DNA of 64,000 nt, taken from the NCBI RefSeq assembly GCF_017573465.1, contig NZ_JAGEPF010000002.1, positions 395,803-459,802 on the forward strand. Direction: 5' to 3'. The DNA comes from Actinomadura violacea. Its GTDB lineage: Bacteria > Actinomycetota > Actinomycetes > Streptosporangiales > Streptosporangiaceae. Both the position numbers and the translations under genes were made by a program. The notes beneath the pieces were generated by a model. The model ran no database searches, was not told where the DNA came from, and was given only the letters and a program-made list of their open reading frames with translations. Positions 63,627 to 64,000 of the stretch are shown piece after piece. Each line of letters begins with the position of its first letter. Position 1 is the stretch's first letter.

Positions 63627-64000
63627 ATGGATCTGGTGGTCATCGGACTCGGCTATGTGGGACTTCCGCTGGTACGGGAGGCCTGCCGGGCCGGACTGCA
63701 CGTCGGCGGCCTGGACCGCGACGCCCGCGTCGTCGCCGGCCTCAAGGCCGGCCTGTCGCACATCGACGACGTCTCACCCGCCCAAGTGCACGACATGCTG
63801 GCGGCCGGGTTCACCCCCAGCCTGGACGACACCGTCCTGGAAGGCGCCCGCACCGTCGTCATCTGCGTCCCCACCCCGCTGTCACCCGACGGCGGACCCG
63901 ACCTCACCGCCGTGCGCGGCGCCGCCGAGACCATCGCGCGGCGCCTGGAACCGGGCATGCTGGTGGTGCTGGAGTCCACCACCTACCCCGGCACCACCGA
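63627..64000 (+). CDS. wecC: Nucleotide-sugar dehydrogenase, probably UDP-ManNAc dehydrogenase (3' end outside window)
   Basis: ATG 63627 with GAAGGGAG upstream; 124 codons are present and the frame is open at the window end. Rossmann NAD-binding start MDLVVIGLGYVGLPLVREA, then TVVICVPTPLSPDGGPDL and LVVLESTTYPGTT, are signatures of the UDP-glucose/UDP-ManNAc dehydrogenase family. It would oxidise UDP-ManNAc (from wecB) to the uronic acid. The substrate-defining C-terminal half is not visible, so UDP-GlcNAc or UDP-Glc are alternatives. Confidence 0.85.
   Translation, partial: MDLVVIGLGYVGLPLVREACRAGLHVGGLDRDARVVAGLKAGLSHIDDVSPAQVHDMLAAGFTPSLDDTVLEGARTVVICVPTPLSPDGGPDLTAVRGAAETIARRLEPGMLVVLESTTYPGTT

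Overview
The window is very GC-rich, densely coded DNA from an actinomycete. GTG starts, ATGA/GTGA gene overlaps, a WhiB protein, complete F420 genes (fbiA, fbiB, fbiC) and actinobacterial families (DUF3499, DUF5719, TIGR03089) all point that way. The order SIS isomerase - manB - DUF3499 - metallopeptidase-like - whiB2 - fbiA - fbiB - mannose-1-P guanylyltransferase - LCP - TIGR03089 matches, from memory, the Rv3255-Rv3268 neighbourhood of Mycobacterium. Inference: a spore-forming actinomycete such as the Thermomonosporaceae (Actinomadura type); no ribosomal RNA is present to test this. I see no tRNA, rRNA, CRISPR array, transposase, phage gene or PKS/NRPS gene.

Layout. 1-5 kb: the 3' part of a secreted GH5 glycosidase, an HxlR regulator with a metallo-beta-lactamase-fold hydrolase, and a divergent LysR/MFS pair. 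5-9 kb: two S-adenosylhomocysteine hydrolases of different subfamilies, and a MerR regulator divergent from the canonical ahcY over a perfect 8-6-8 inverted repeat. 9-12 kb: a small membrane protein and a NarL-type two-component pair. 12-24 kb: a CDF metal transporter, then the sugar-phosphate operon (manB, Trm112-like, SIS isomerase), DUF3499, a metallopeptidase-like protein, DUF5719, a large membrane GT2, whiB2 and a Gln-rich membrane protein. 24-30 kb: F420 biosynthesis (fbiA-fbiB, then fbiC), with an orphan solute-binding-domain protein between. 30-33 kb: AlkA-like glycosylase and sugar-1-P guanylyltransferase.

32-64 kb is a long cell-surface glycopolymer locus. It holds eight glycosyltransferase genes or fusions (several GT4, a DPM1/GtrB-like GT2, a twin GT4), two polytopic GT-C-like proteins, a flippase-like UPF0104 protein, a methyltransferase and an LCP wall-polymer ligase. 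It also holds two paralogous membrane O-acyltransferases, two GT2-TagF (polyol-phosphate polymerase) fusions, a CDP-alcohol phosphatidyltransferase, wecB and the start of wecC. The simplest reading is a teichoic-acid-like phosphoglycopolymer, possibly with ManNAc/ManNAcA, that is polymerised by the TagF fusions, O-acylated, and attached to peptidoglycan by the LCP protein.

Most interesting signals: (1) a GC-rich hairpin repeat (G-run, TCGT or GCGT loop, C-run) lying in frame inside three different glycosyltransferase genes; (2) the merR/ahcY operator; (3) a GT2-TagF fusion whose GT2 half has lost its DxD motif, next to a small protein resembling its middle region; (4) five short perfect or near-perfect tandem duplications, four between genes or at a gene end and one coding; (5) abrupt low-GC patches inside glycan genes.
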